Shown here piece by piece: positions 28,268 through 38,129 of a DNA stretch of 64,000 nt (its first letter is position 1; every line of letters begins with the position of its first letter). The position numbers were made by a program, and so were the translations under genes. This DNA is from Methylophilus sp. QUAN. GTDB lineage: Bacteria; Pseudomonadota; Gammaproteobacteria; Burkholderiales; Methylophilaceae. The stretch is taken from NCBI RefSeq assembly GCF_015354445.1, contig NZ_JADKYT010000001.1, positions 1,426,001-1,490,000 on the forward strand. The letters run 5' to 3'. The notes below the pieces were generated by a model. It was not told the origin of the DNA. It ran no database searches and saw only the letters and a list, made by a program, of their open reading frames with translations.

Positions 28268-29008
28268 ATGTTGAATCAACAAGTAGCATTGGTGACTGGC
28301 GCAAGCCGTGGCATTGGCGCAGCGATTGCGCAGACCTTGGGTAAGCAGGGCGCAACAGTCATTGGTACGGCGACCTCGGCCAGTGGTGCGGAGGCGATTA
28401 CCGCGCACCTGAAAGCTGCTGGTGTGAATGGCGTGGGCCTGGCGCTGGATGTGACCCAACCAGAGCAAATCGAAGCGGTTTTAAAGCAGATTTCTGAACA
28501 GTACGGTGAAGTTTCCATTCTGGTGAACAATGCAGGCATTACTAAAGATACCTTGTTAATGCGCATGAAGGATGAAGATTGGGATGCAGTATTAAATACC
28601 AATCTCAAGTCGGTTTTCCGCATGAGCCAGGCGGTGCTGCGCCCAATGATGAAGGCGCGTCAAGGCCGCATTATCAATATTTCCAGCGTGGTTGGCCATA
28701 TGGGCAACGCAGGCCAGACCAATTATGCGGCGGCTAAAGCGGGCATGACCGGTTTTACCAAGTCCATGGCGCAAGAGGTTGGTAGCCGTGGTATTACGGT
28801 TAACTGTGTGGCGCCTGGCTTTATCGAAACAGACATGACTGCCGAACTGCCAGAAGAGATTAAAGCCAAAATGCTGGAGCGTATTGCGGTCGGCCGTTTA
28901 GGTCAGGTTGACGAAATTGCGGCCACGGTTGCCTTCCTGGCATCGCCAGCAGCGGCTTACATTACTGGCGAAACCATTCATGTCAATGGCGGCATGTACT
29001 GCGCTTAA
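28268..29008 (+). CDS. fabG: 3-oxoacyl-ACP reductase
   Basis: NADPH-dependent short-chain dehydrogenase of the elongation cycle, 246 residues from the ATG at 28268, which lies 5 bases after AGGAG (28258-28262); a GTG six bases upstream is less likely. Motifs are ALVTGASRGIGAAIA, ILVNNAGIT, the catalytic serine in NISSVVG, YAAAKAG and the C-terminal GETIHVNGGMY. Confidence 0.97.
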   Translation: MLNQQVALVTGASRGIGAAIAQTLGKQGATVIGTATSASGAEAITAHLKAAGVNGVGLALDVTQPEQIEAVLKQISEQYGEVSILVNNAGITKDTLLMRMKDEDWDAVLNTNLKSVFRMSQAVLRPMMKARQGRIINISSVVGHMGNAGQTNYAAAKAGMTGFTKSMAQEVGSRGITVNCVAPGFIETDMTAELPEEIKAKMLERIAVGRLGQVDEIAATVAFLASPAAAYITGETIHVNGGMYCA

Positions 29009-29020
29009 TACATAGTTTCT

Positions 29021-29049
29021 TTGGTATTCTGGGCAAGTTTTGCTAGAAT
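29021..29049 (+). promoter_or_regulatory. Probable acpP promoter overlapping an inverted repeat
   Basis: TTGGTA, 17 bases, TAGAAT, placed about 46 bases before the acpP start. The same stretch contains GGTATTCT (29023-29030) and its complement AGAATACC (29045-29052), which could be a fabG-end hairpin or an operator. Confidence 0.5.
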
Positions 29050-29094
29050 ACCGGTTTACTGAACACGACACTTATCAACAAAGGGGTATTTTAG

Positions 29095-29331
29095 ATGTCC
29101 GACATCGAACAACGCGTAAAGAAAATCGTTTGTGAACAATTAGGTGCAAACGAAGCTGACGTTAAAAACACATCATCTTTCGTAGATGATCTGGGTGCAG
29201 ATTCTCTGGACACCGTAGAATTGGTGATGGCTTTGGAAGAAGAATTCGATTGCGAAATTCCTGACGACGAAGCAGAAAAAATCACAACAGTGCAGCAAGC
29301 GATTGACTACGTCAACGCAAACCTCAAGTAA
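29095..29331 (+). CDS. acpP: Acyl carrier protein
   Basis: The 78-residue acidic carrier of fatty acid synthesis. The phosphopantetheine serine is in [14 protein letters not shown]. It starts [17 protein letters not shown], with a good AAAGGGG ribosome binding site upstream. It has its own probable promoter and is followed by a hairpin before fabF, consistent with the high expression normal for this protein. Confidence 0.98.
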   Translation: MSDIEQRVKKIVCEQLGANEADVKNTSSFVDDLGADSLDTVELVMALEEEFDCEIPDDEAEKITTVQQAIDYVNANLK

Positions 29332-29350
29332 TTCATTGACTTCATTCTTC

Positions 29351-29376
29351 AATCAGCCCTCGCAAGAGGGCTGATT
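29351..29376 (+). terminator. Terminator or attenuator between acpP and fabF
   Basis: AATCAGCCCTC and GAGGGCTGATT form an 11-bp stem with a GCAA loop, followed by TTCTATT. The right arm contains the only GAGGG available as a fabF ribosome binding site, so the hairpin could limit both transcription and translation of fabF. Confidence 0.7.
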
Positions 29377-29383
29377 TTCTATT

Positions 29384-30616
29384 ATGACGAAACGCAGAGT
29401 AGTAGTAACTGGCTTGGGCGTGGTGTCTCCAGTAGGGATTGGTACCCAAACCGCTTGGGACAATCTGGTTGCTGGTCAATCAGGCATTACCCGCATCACC
29501 AAATTTGATCCCACACCATTCGCTTCGCAAATTGCAGGCGAGGTCAAAGGCTTTAACGCTGAAGATTTTATTCCAGCCAAAGATGCCCGCCGTATGGATA
29601 CCTTTATCCAGTATGGCCTCGCAGCTGGTCTGGAAGCTTTCCGCGACTCCGGCCTGGAAGTGACTGATGCTAATGCTGAGCGCATCGGCGTCACCATCGG
29701 TTCCGGTATTGGTGGTTTGGGCCTGATCGAGTCCACAAACGACAGTTATGATGAAGGTGGCCCGCGCAAGATCTCGCCATTCTTTATTCCTGGCACCATT
29801 ATCAATATGATTTCAGGCAACCTGTCGATCATGCTGGGCTTAAAAGGCCCGAATATCGCCGTGGTCACGGCCTGTACCACAGGCACACACAGCATTGGCG
29901 AAGCGGCGCGTATGATTGAATACGGCGATGCTGATGTCATGGTGGCTGGTGGTGCTGAAGCTGCAATCACCGAACTCAGTGTGGGGGGCTTTGCCTCTGC
30001 GAGAGCCTTGTCTAACCGCAATGACGACCCGGCAACAGCCAGCCGTCCCTGGGATAAAGACCGTGATGGCTTTGTCATCGGCGAAGGCGCAGGCGTGATG
30101 GTGCTCGAAGAATATGAGCACGCCAAAGCACGTGGTGCGAAAATCTACGCTGAAGTGGCTGGCTACGGTTTAAGCGCCGATGCCTATCACATGACCGCGC
30201 CAAATATGGATGGTCCACGTCGCTCGATGGTAAACGCTTTGAAAAATGCAGGCGTTAATCCTGACCAGGTGCAGTTTATGAACGCGCACGGCACGTCAAC
30301 CCCGTTGGGTGACACCAACGAAACCAACGCGATTAAAGCGACGTTTGGTGATCATGCTTATAAACTGGTGGTGAACTCCACCAAGTCTATGACGGGTCAC
30401 TTATTGGGCGGCGCCGGTGGTTTGGAGTCTGTATTCACGGTGTTATCTATCTACAACCAGATTTCACCGCCGACGATTAACTTGTTTAATCAGGATCCTG
30501 AATGCGATCTGGATTATTGTGCCAATACCGCACGTGATTTGCAGATTGAATATGCCCTGAAAAACAACTTCGGCTTTGGTGGTACTAACGGCAGCCTGTT
30601 GTTCAAGCGCGTTTAA
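29384..30616 (+). CDS. fabF: 3-oxoacyl-ACP synthase II
   Basis: The elongating condensing enzyme, 410 residues. Motifs are [15 protein letters not shown] at the N-terminus, the catalytic cysteine in [23 protein letters not shown] and [15 protein letters not shown] with the two histidines, and [12 protein letters not shown] at the end. It closes the fatty acid cluster and is followed by a strong bidirectional terminator. Confidence 0.97.
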   Translation: MTKRRVVVTGLGVVSPVGIGTQTAWDNLVAGQSGITRITKFDPTPFASQIAGEVKGFNAEDFIPAKDARRMDTFIQYGLAAGLEAFRDSGLEVTDANAERIGVTIGSGIGGLGLIESTNDSYDEGGPRKISPFFIPGTIINMISGNLSIMLGLKGPNIAVVTACTTGTHSIGEAARMIEYGDADVMVAGGAEAAITELSVGGFASARALSNRNDDPATASRPWDKDRDGFVIGEGAGVMVLEEYEHAKARGAKIYAEVAGYGLSADAYHMTAPNMDGPRRSMVNALKNAGVNPDQVQFMNAHGTSTPLGDTNETNAIKATFGDHAYKLVVNSTKSMTGHLLGGAGGLESVFTVLSIYNQISPPTINLFNQDPECDLDYCANTARDLQIEYALKNNFGFGGTNGSLLFKRV

Positions 30617-30634
30617 GAACTATCTCAGCTAAAT

Positions 30635-30662
30635 AAAAAAGCCAGCAGATGCTGGCTTTTTT
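30635..30662. terminator. Bidirectional terminator between fabF and tpx
   Basis: AAAAAAGCCAGC and GCTGGCTTTTTT form a 12-bp stem with an AGAT loop between two convergent genes. The same stem with another loop occurs after typA at 49754. Confidence 0.9.
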
Positions 30663-30678
30663 ATTGCGTGCTAATCGC

Positions 30679-31182
30679 TTATTTCAATACGGCCAGCGCA
30701 GCAGCGTAGTTCGGCTCATCAGCAATTTCGCCTACCAGTTCGCTATGCAATACTTTGTTGTTTTCATCCAGAACAACCACTGCACGTGCTGTTAAGCCAG
30801 CCAGGCTGCTGTCAGTGATGAATACACCGTAGTCAGTAGCAAACTTGGCAGTATCACGGAAAGTAGATAGGGTGACGACGTTTTCCAAGCCTTCTGCGCC
30901 GCAGAAACGGCTTTGTGCAAACGGCAGGTCCGCAGACACACACAATACAACAGTGTTGTTTACGCTGCTGGCTTCTTTGTTGAATGTGCGTACAGAAGTC
31001 GCGCAAGTCGGTGTGTCAATGCTAGGGAAAATGTTGAGGACTTTACGCTTGCCAGCATAAGCATCCAGACCAACCAGGTTGCGCTTGGCATCTGCCAGTT
31101 GAAAAGCCGGGGCAGCATCGCCTGCAGCCAAAAATTTACCGCCAACGGCGACCGGGTTACCTTTAAGCGTTACGCTTGCCAT
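30679..31182 (-). CDS. tpx: Thiol peroxidase Tpx
   Basis: An atypical 2-Cys peroxiredoxin that reduces peroxides with thioredoxin. From the ATG at 31182, which follows GGAGACAATT, it has 167 residues and begins [17 protein letters not shown], as Tpx should; four more codons upstream are not needed. The peroxidatic cysteine is at about C60 in [12 protein letters not shown] and the resolving cysteine at about C94 in SRFCGAEG. It is the intact member of a tandem pair; the second copy upstream (31272-31778) has lost the peroxidatic cysteine. Methanol oxidisers face strong oxidative load, which fits. Confidence 0.96.
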   Translation of the reverse strand: MASVTLKGNPVAVGGKFLAAGDAAPAFQLADAKRNLVGLDAYAGKRKVLNIFPSIDTPTCATSVRTFNKEASSVNNTVVLCVSADLPFAQSRFCGAEGLENVVTLSTFRDTAKFATDYGVFITDSSLAGLTARAVVVLDENNKVLHSELVGEIADEPNYAAALAVLK

Positions 31183-31271
31183 AATTGTCTCCAAAACATT
31201 GATGAATGAGTGTTAAACGAGCACTTTAACTTGTCAGTCGATGTCAATCAACCACATAAAAAGTAAGGGAA

Positions 31272-31778
31272 TCACTTTTGCAGGACAGCCAGGGCGGCAG
31301 CGTAGTCAGGCTCGCTGGTTAACTCTTTGACCAGTTCCACATGTAGCACGCGGTCTTGTTCATCAGCAACAATGAGTGCGCGCGCTGGCAACCCTGCCAG
31401 TTTGCTGGTCATCATCAGTACGCCATAGTTTTTAAGCATGTCGCGGCCACGCATGGTTGAGAGGTGAATGGCGGTAGACAGGTTTTCTGCGGCGCAGAAA
31501 CGCGTCATGGTGAAAGGCAGGTCAGGGGAGATATGCAGCATGACCGTGTTGGGTAAGTTTGCCACCAGGCTGTCCAGCGTACGGACGCTGTTGGCGCTGG
31601 TCGATGTGTCTATGCCAGGAAAAAAATGCAGGATTTTACGCTGACCGCTAAACGCCTCCAATGACACGTCTTCCAGGTCATGGTTAACCAGTTGAAAGAA
31701 GGGGAGTGTTTGCCCCAGACTCGGTAAATCGTCTTCAACCAGTATCGGGTCGTCCATTAAAGCAGTGGCATTCGGCAT
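31272..31778 (-). CDS. Tpx-like protein without peroxidatic cysteine
   Basis: A 168-residue paralogue of the neighbouring Tpx, colinear over its whole length. The peroxidatic motif [10 protein letters not shown] has become TSTSANSVRT: position 61 is Ser (codon AGC, bases 31596-31598) where Tpx has Cys, one base away from TGC. The resolving cysteine is kept at about C95 in MTRFCAAEN. The reading frame is intact with no stop or frameshift, and the hydrophobic core motifs ([26 protein letters not shown]) are preserved. It therefore cannot work as a normal Tpx peroxidase; a chaperone, sensor or regulatory role is speculation. It lies 89 bases upstream of tpx on the same strand and may share its transcript. 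Confidence 0.88.
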   Translation of the reverse strand: MPNATALMDDPILVEDDLPSLGQTLPFFQLVNHDLEDVSLEAFSGQRKILHFFPGIDTSTSANSVRTLDSLVANLPNTVMLHISPDLPFTMTRFCAAENLSTAIHLSTMRGRDMLKNYGVLMMTSKLAGLPARALIVADEQDRVLHVELVKELTSEPDYAAALAVLQK

Positions 31779-31959
31779 ATCTGTTATCTATTCACTAAAA
31801 CGTCAGACATCATAGAGCATAACGCCGATAGGTTAAGTTTTTTATCATATGTTAACCGGTATGGCTGGCGTGGATGGATCCGGGTTTTTAACGCTGTCAA
31901 CCAGATTATTTGCACGCGTTATAGGTACAAAAAAGCAGGTTGGCGGTTAAAATAAAGCC

Positions 31960-34900
31960 ATGGAAGCGTCTGAAATTCCCACCATTCAACCAGCATTTAT
32001 TCATCTGCGCTGTCACAGTGAGTATTCCATTGTGGACGGCACAGTGCGTATTGACGACTATGTCAAAGCCGCTAAAAACGATGCAATGCCTGCCATTGCG
32101 CTCACCGACCTTGCCAATCTGTTTGGGGCGGTCAAATTCTATAAGGCTGCCCGTGGTAAGGGCCTGAAACCGCTGCTGGGTTGCGATGTCTGGATCGAAA
32201 ATACGGTACAGCGTGATCAACCGCATCGCTTGCTGTTACTGGTGCAGAACCAGCAAGGCTATCGTCACCTGTGTGAGTTGTTATCCAGTGCTTATCTCGA
32301 AAACCAGTACCGTGAACGGGCAGAGATAAAAGCCGAGTGGCTGCTGGAAAAGAGTGCCGGACTGTTAGTGCTTTCAGGTTTCGCAGCAGGTGATGTTGGC
32401 CAGGCTTTGCAGGCTGGCAATCAGGCGCTCGCCTTGCAATATGCGCAGCAATGGGCGCAGGTATTTGCTGGCCGCTATTATCTCGAAGTGCAACGTGTGC
32501 ATGAAGCTGGAACGCCAGAAGCTTATGCGCAGGAACAGCTGATACAGCAAACCGTATTAGTCGCGCAGCAGCTTGATTTACCCGTGGTCGCTACGCATCC
32601 GGTGCAGTTCCAGACGCCAGACGACTTTATGGCGCATGAGGCCCGCACCTGCATTGCAGAAGGCTATGTGCTGGCGGATAACCGCCGTCCCCGCAAGTTT
32701 GTCGCCACACAATATGTGAAAACTCAGGCGGAGATGCAGGCCCTATTTGCCGATATGCCGCTGGCCTTACAGAACTCGGTAGAGATCGCTAAACGCTGCA
32801 ACCTGACGCTGACCTTAGGCAAGAACTACCTGCCCGACTTCCCAACGCCAAACGGTGAAAGCCTGGACCAATACCTTGTTGACCAGTCCAAACTTGGCTT
32901 GGAACAACGCCTGGCCTATTTATATCCAGACGAGCAACAGCGCGAAGCCAAACGTCAGGAATATGAAGATCGTTTGCAGTTCGAGTGCAACATCATTGTG
33001 CAAATGGGGTTCCCGGGCTACTTTCTGATCGTGGCGGACTTTATTAACTGGGCCAAAAATAACGGCGTGCCGGTCGGCCCGGGCCGGGGGTCTGGTGCGG
33101 GCTCGCTGGTGGCTTACAGCCTTGGAATTACCGACCTGGATCCGCTCAAATATAACTTGCTGTTTGAGCGGTTTCTCAACCCTGAGCGGGTTTCCATGCC
33201 CGACTTCGATATTGACTTCTGTATGGATGGGAGAGATCGCGTCATCGATTACGTCAAGCATAAATATGGCTTGGCATCGGTGTCACAGATCGCCACCTTC
33301 GGTACCATGGCCGCGAAGGCGGTGATCCGTGACGTAGGCCGTGTGCTGGATTTACCGTTTAACTTCGTGGATGGCATTGCCAAGCTCATCCCCATGGAGT
33401 TAGGCATCACCTTGGAAGGCGCGCTGGAAAAAGAGCCGCAACTCCAGGAGCGCCGTGAAAAAGAAGAAGAGGTCGCAGAATTACTTTCTTTAGCGCTACG
33501 TCTGGAAGGCTTGGTACGTAACATTGGTATGCACGCTGGTGGTGTATTGATTGCCCCAGGCAAGATTTCTGACTTTTCGCCAGTGTATTGCCAGCCTAAT
33601 GGTGAAAGCCTGGTCAGCCAGTACGATAAAGACGACGTGGAAGCCGTTGGCTTGGTCAAGTTCGACTTCTTGGGCCTGCGTACACTGACTATCCTCAATA
33701 TGGCGCTGGAAAATGCCAATGCCCAGCGCGCGCAGGAAGAATTGCCGCCGCTGAGTTTTGAAACCATTCCGCTGGATGATAAACGTAGTTACCACCTGCT
33801 GAAAACAGCTAATACCACGGCAGTGTTCCAGCTAGAATCGCGCGGCATGAAGGACATGCTCAAGCAGGCCAAGCCGGACTTGTTTGAAGATATTATTGCC
33901 CTGGTGGCCTTGTATCGCCCGGGCCCGATGGACCTGATTCCTGACTTCTGCCGTCGTAAGCACGGTACGCAGCGCGTGGAATATCCGCATGCCTCCACCG
34001 AGTCTATCCTGAAAGAAACCTACGGGATTGCCGTGTATCAGGAGCAGGTGATGCAGATCGCGCAGGTGGTAGCCGGATATAGCCTGGGCGGCGCTGACTT
34101 GTTGCGGCGTGCGATGGGTAAGAAGAAGCCTGAGGAAATGGTGCAGCAGCGCGAAATTTTCAACGAAGGCGCGCAGAAAAATGGCTTAACGTTGCAGCAG
34201 TCTAACGATTTGTTTGACTTGCTGGAGAAGTTTGCGGGTTATGGCTTTAACAAGTCACACGCGGCAGCGTATGCCCTGGTGGCCTATCACACGGCTTACC
34301 TGAAGGCGCATTATCCAGCGGCGTTCCTGGCGGCAACCATGTCCGCCGACATGAACAACACCGATAACGTGCATACGTTTTTCGATGATTGCGGCGCCAA
34401 TCATGTCGAGGTATTGCCGCCGGATGTGAATGCCAGTATCTACCAGTTTAAGCCGCTAAGTGCGCAGCAGGTGCTATATGGGCTGGGGGCGATTAAAGGC
34501 ACGGGGCTGGCCGCGATTGAGCTGATCATGGCGTCGCGCCAGGCGCAAGGGCCGTTTAAGGATATCTTTGATTTTTGCCAGCGGCTGGACCTGCGCAAGG
34601 TGAACCGCCGCGTGATTGAATCACTGATCCGTGCCGGGGCGTTTGATAAGCTCGAGCAAAACCGCGCGGCCTTGCTGGCCGGGCTGGATATGGCAATTAG
34701 TGTCGCCGAGCAGAGTGCCGCGCACGCCGGGCAGGACTGCCTGTTTGGCGGCGTGGTTGAAACCACCCATGCCTTGCCTGGTATTGCGCCGTGGAGCCCG
34801 GAACAAGCATTGGTCGAGGAGAAAGTGGCACTTGGTTTTTACCTGAGTGGCCACCCGTATTTGAGCTATAAGCCGCAGTTGGGACCGTTTATTAAAGGTA

Positions 34901-35439
34901 ATCTCAGCGAGCTCGCTCCGCAAGAGCAGCCTAAATTGCTGGCCGGCGTGGTGATGGGGGTGCGCGTGCGTATGACCCAGCGCGGCAAGATGGCGATTGT
35001 GACACTGGATGATGCCGTTGGCCGCGTGGATGTTGTGGTCGGCGCTGAATTGCTGACACAGCATGCGCAGTGGATTAAAGACGACCAATTGCTGGTCGTG
35101 GAAGGCCGTATCAGTAATGACGAGTTCTCAGGTGGCATTCGTGTCAGTGCCAGAAAGCTCTATGACCTGGCGGCGGTGCGCAACCGCTTTGCGCAAATGC
35201 TCACGTTGAGCTGCAATGGCAGTTCTGATGTGCAACGGTTGATGAATGTGCTGACGCCTTACCGTTATGCGGGCGAGGAGCAAAAGCGTTGCCCAATTAA
35301 GGTGGACTATCATAATCAATCGGCTCAAGTGAGCCTGATGTTGGGCGATGACTGGCAAGTCGTCCTGCATGACGACCTGTTGCAGAATTTGCAGGGCTGG
35401 TTGTCAAAAGAAAACGTCAAAATCCTTTATAATGCCTAA
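31960..35439 (+). CDS. dnaE: DNA polymerase III alpha subunit
   Basis: The replicative polymerase catalytic subunit, 1159 residues, normal for DnaE1. The N-terminal PHP domain starts FIHLRCHSEYSIVDG; the catalytic aspartates are in MPDFDIDFCMDGRD, with GPGRGSGAGSLVAY before them and FNKSHAAAYALVAY in the fingers. An OB-fold follows near residues 1000-1070 (GVVMGVRVRMTQRGKMAIV). It is followed by accA (34 bases) and tilS, a set often found together in betaproteobacteria. Confidence 0.97.
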   Translation: MEASEIPTIQPAFIHLRCHSEYSIVDGTVRIDDYVKAAKNDAMPAIALTDLANLFGAVKFYKAARGKGLKPLLGCDVWIENTVQRDQPHRLLLLVQNQQGYRHLCELLSSAYLENQYRERAEIKAEWLLEKSAGLLVLSGFAAGDVGQALQAGNQALALQYAQQWAQVFAGRYYLEVQRVHEAGTPEAYAQEQLIQQTVLVAQQLDLPVVATHPVQFQTPDDFMAHEARTCIAEGYVLADNRRPRKFVATQYVKTQAEMQALFADMPLALQNSVEIAKRCNLTLTLGKNYLPDFPTPNGESLDQYLVDQSKLGLEQRLAYLYPDEQQREAKRQEYEDRLQFECNIIVQMGFPGYFLIVADFINWAKNNGVPVGPGRGSGAGSLVAYSLGITDLDPLKYNLLFERFLNPERVSMPDFDIDFCMDGRDRVIDYVKHKYGLASVSQIATFGTMAAKAVIRDVGRVLDLPFNFVDGIAKLIPMELGITLEGALEKEPQLQERREKEEEVAELLSLALRLEGLVRNIGMHAGGVLIAPGKISDFSPVYCQPNGESLVSQYDKDDVEAVGLVKFDFLGLRTLTILNMALENANAQRAQEELPPLSFETIPLDDKRSYHLLKTANTTAVFQLESRGMKDMLKQAKPDLFEDIIALVALYRPGPMDLIPDFCRRKHGTQRVEYPHASTESILKETYGIAVYQEQVMQIAQVVAGYSLGGADLLRRAMGKKKPEEMVQQREIFNEGAQKNGLTLQQSNDLFDLLEKFAGYGFNKSHAAAYALVAYHTAYLKAHYPAAFLAATMSADMNNTDNVHTFFDDCGANHVEVLPPDVNASIYQFKPLSAQQVLYGLGAIKGTGLAAIELIMASRQAQGPFKDIFDFCQRLDLRKVNRRVIESLIRAGAFDKLEQNRAALLAGLDMAISVAEQSAAHAGQDCLFGGVVETTHALPGIAPWSPEQALVEEKVALGFYLSGHPYLSYKPQLGPFIKGNLSELAPQEQPKLLAGVVMGVRVRMTQRGKMAIVTLDDAVGRVDVVVGAELLTQHAQWIKDDQLLVVEGRISNDEFSGGIRVSARKLYDLAAVRNRFAQMLTLSCNGSSDVQRLMNVLTPYRYAGEEQKRCPIKVDYHNQSAQVSLMLGDDWQVVLHDDLLQNLQGWLSKENVKILYNA

Positions 35440-35473
35440 ACTTTTTTTCTAAGAATTCACACTGGAATTCATT

Positions 35474-36469
35474 ATGAGTGCAAAACGTCTCACGCCTAGT
35501 AAACTGACTTATCTCGATTTTGAGCAGCCGATTGCGGCTCTCGAAAAGCGTATTGAAGCTTTGCAAGTTTCACACGATGAACATGACTCGCTGGATATTT
35601 CCAAAGAGCTGGACTTGCTGCAAAAGAAAAATACCAAACTGCTGCAAGATACTTATCAAAACCTGAGTGCCTGGCAAATTTCCCAGGTGGCGCGTCATCC
35701 GCAACGCCCTTACACCATTGATTACATTAGTGCCTTGTTTACCGACTTCCAAGAGTTGCACGGCGACCGTGCATTTGCGGATGACCCGGCGATTGTCGGC
35801 GGTATTGCGCGTTTCAAAGGCATCCCAGTGATGGTCATGGGCCATCAAAAAGGCCGCGATATCAAAGAGCGCCAGTACCGCAACTTTGGCATGCCGCGCC
35901 CTGAAGGTTACCGTAAAGCCTTGCGCTTATTCCGCCTGGCTGAAAAATTCCACCTGCCAATCATTACCTTTATCGATACGCCAGGGGCTTATCCTGGGAT
36001 TGGTGCAGAAGAGCGTGGCCAATCGGAAGCGATTGCGCGTAACCTGTATGTGATGGCCGAGCTGAAAACCCCGATTATCGGTGTAGTGATCGGCGAGGGT
36101 GGTTCAGGCGGCGCGCTGGCATTGGGTGTGGTGGATCATTTGAACATGCTGCAATATTCGACTTACTCCGTCATTTCGCCTGAAGGTTGTGCTTCTATTT
36201 TGTGGAAGAGTGCAAGCCGGGCGCCTGATGCAGCAGAAACCTTGGGTATTACGGCAGACCGCCTCAAGTCACTGGGGCTGGTGGATAACATTATCAGCGA
36301 GCCATTGGGTGGCGCACACCGTAACTACGAAGAGGTGATGGAGCGTATTGGCCAGGCCATCGCCCAGCAACTCAAAACCTTGCAAGCTAAAAAAGTGCCG
36401 CAATTATTAGAGTCACGCTATCAGCGCCTGATGAGCTACGGTAAGTTCAAAGCTGGCAGTGAAAAATAG
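35474..36469 (+). CDS. accA: Acetyl-CoA carboxylase carboxyltransferase subunit alpha
   Basis: Pairs with AccD to transfer CO2 from carboxybiotin to acetyl-CoA. The 331-residue protein has the N-terminal coiled region [51 protein letters not shown]-type loop (here [15 protein letters not shown]) and [11 protein letters not shown]. It starts 34 bases after dnaE and is followed by tilS with one base between the stop codon and the preferred tilS ATG. Confidence 0.97.
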   Translation: MSAKRLTPSKLTYLDFEQPIAALEKRIEALQVSHDEHDSLDISKELDLLQKKNTKLLQDTYQNLSAWQISQVARHPQRPYTIDYISALFTDFQELHGDRAFADDPAIVGGIARFKGIPVMVMGHQKGRDIKERQYRNFGMPRPEGYRKALRLFRLAEKFHLPIITFIDTPGAYPGIGAEERGQSEAIARNLYVMAELKTPIIGVVIGEGGSGGALALGVVDHLNMLQYSTYSVISPEGCASILWKSASRAPDAAETLGITADRLKSLGLVDNIISEPLGGAHRNYEEVMERIGQAIAQQLKTLQAKKVPQLLESRYQRLMSYGKFKAGSEK

Positions 36470-36470
36470 T

Positions 36471-37919
36471 ATGTCTTTTCTCTCCCAGTTAGAAAATGTC
36501 ATCAAGACCTTTCTGGCTGGAGAGGGCGTGCCGCATGCTCAGTCACCACATCTGCTGGTCGCACTCAGCGGTGGTGTTGATTCCGTTGTGTTGCTGCACA
36601 CCTTGTCGCAGCTATCCTCCTCGCACTCATTTACCTTGTCTGCCATGCACGTGCACCATGGCCTAAGCCCGCATGCGGACGCCTGGTTGCAAATGTGTGA
36701 ACAGCTTTGCGGTGAGCACAACATCGCTTTTTATAGTGAAAAAGTGCATGTTGATTTGCAAAGCGGCCTTGGCGTTGAAGCCACCGCACGCGATGCGCGT
36801 TACCAGGCATTAGAACGAGTGCGGCAGCAATTGGCCGCGGATGTCATCGTCACGGCACATCACATGCAGGATCAGGCCGAAACATTATTGCTGCAGCTAG
36901 TGCGTGGTGCAGGGGTAAAAGGCCTGAGTGCCATGGGTCATTGGGATGCGGAGCGCTACCTGCTCAGGCCATTATTGGCGGTGCCTAAGGCTGAGTTGCT
37001 GCAATATGCCACTACCCAGCAATTAAAGTGGGTAGAGGACGAGAGTAATACTGACATCAGTTATGACCGCAACTTCATGCGCCAGAAGGCCATGCCGGTG
37101 TTGCGCGAGCGTTATCCGCAACTGGATAGTGCTTTGCTACGTAGTGCCAGCCATCTTGCTGATGCCCAGCTTTTGCTGGACACACTAGCGCAGCAGGACT
37201 TGCTGCAATGCGATGTGCGGGAGGAGTGGTTAGGGCAGTCAATTGCTATCCCGCACCTGCACTCGCTGGGCGACGTGCGCGCAAAAAACCTGTTGCGCTT
37301 CTGGTTCCAGCAGCGTCAATTGCGCATGCCGAATACCGAACAATTACAGGATTACTGGAAACAGTTGTCCTCAGTGAAGCCGCACCGTTATTTGCATTTG
37401 CCTCTACAAGGCCAGGCTGCCGATCATCGCGCTTATCTGCATCATTATCAGCAGCGCCTTTACTGCGTTGCCAAACCAGCCGCATTGCCGCAAACGCCAT
37501 TAGTCTGGCAAGGTCATCAAACGCAGACTTGGGGCGACTGGCAAGTGCAGTTCAAAGTCAGTAAGGGGCGTGGTGTCGCCCTGGCTAGGCTAGGCATTTC
37601 GCCTGCGGCCATTACCCTGAACAAACGTTATGGCCAACCGATTCCGTTGCCTGACGGCTTGTCATTGTTGATTACGCCCAGGATGGGCTGTGAGGTATTG
37701 CAGCCCGATGCCAAACGGCCCAGACGCGAATTAAAAGTCATTTTTCAAATGCTGGGGATTCCACCCTGGCAACGTGCTTTTTACCCCGTGGTTCAAGTCG
37801 CCACGACTCAACCTACCGCATCACAAACGCTGGTGGCTTTGGCTGCGCTCGCAGTCGATGAAGCCTGGCGCCCAGGCCGTAATGCATACGGCCTTGAAAT
37901 CTTCCTGCATCCCCTCTAA
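36471..37919 (+). CDS. tilS: tRNA(Ile)-lysidine synthase
   Basis: Makes lysidine at C34 of tRNA-Ile2 so that it reads AUA. From the ATG at 36471 it has 482 residues; a GTG at 36459 overlapping the end of accA is the alternative. The PP-loop is LLVALSGGVDSVVLLHTL, followed by MHVHHGLSPHAD and TAHHMQDQAETLLLQLVRG. A TilS substrate-binding domain follows, then a C-terminal domain (LIFQMLGIPPWQR-type segment, here VIFQMLGIPPWQRAFYPV). Stretches in the last third run close to other frames but no frameshift is visible. Confidence 0.94.
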   Translation: MSFLSQLENVIKTFLAGEGVPHAQSPHLLVALSGGVDSVVLLHTLSQLSSSHSFTLSAMHVHHGLSPHADAWLQMCEQLCGEHNIAFYSEKVHVDLQSGLGVEATARDARYQALERVRQQLAADVIVTAHHMQDQAETLLLQLVRGAGVKGLSAMGHWDAERYLLRPLLAVPKAELLQYATTQQLKWVEDESNTDISYDRNFMRQKAMPVLRERYPQLDSALLRSASHLADAQLLLDTLAQQDLLQCDVREEWLGQSIAIPHLHSLGDVRAKNLLRFWFQQRQLRMPNTEQLQDYWKQLSSVKPHRYLHLPLQGQAADHRAYLHHYQQRLYCVAKPAALPQTPLVWQGHQTQTWGDWQVQFKVSKGRGVALARLGISPAAITLNKRYGQPIPLPDGLSLLITPRMGCEVLQPDAKRPRRELKVIFQMLGIPPWQRAFYPVVQVATTQPTASQTLVALAALAVDEAWRPGRNAYGLEIFLHPL

Positions 37920-37984
37920 TTTAAATTTGGTTGTAATAAACCAGTTTAAACCATAAAATTGGCTGTAATGAGCCAATTTTATGG
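37920..37984. repeat. Two adjacent related palindromes between tilS and the TonB receptor gene
   Basis: The right palindrome is perfect: CCATAAAATTGGCT (37951-37964) and its complement at 37971-37984 around GTAATG. The left one (37920-37950) pairs TTTAAA plus TTGGT with AACCA plus TTTAAA around TGTAATA. Their cores align as TTGG(T/C)TGTAAT(A/G)A(A/G)CCA, where the two differences inside the stem are compensatory (T:A in one, C:G in the other). No T-run follows, so an operator or RNA element is as likely as a terminator. Confidence 0.6.
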
Positions 37985-38129
37985 TTGATATCCACCATGA
38001 AAAATATATTCAATTGATTTTAATGATCTTTTTGTGAGTGGCATAAACGGAACGATTATTGCTCTTAAGAAGTGCTTTTAAATCAAAAGTTATTCAATAA
38101 AAGTATTTCGGGAAAGAGGATCATTCGTT

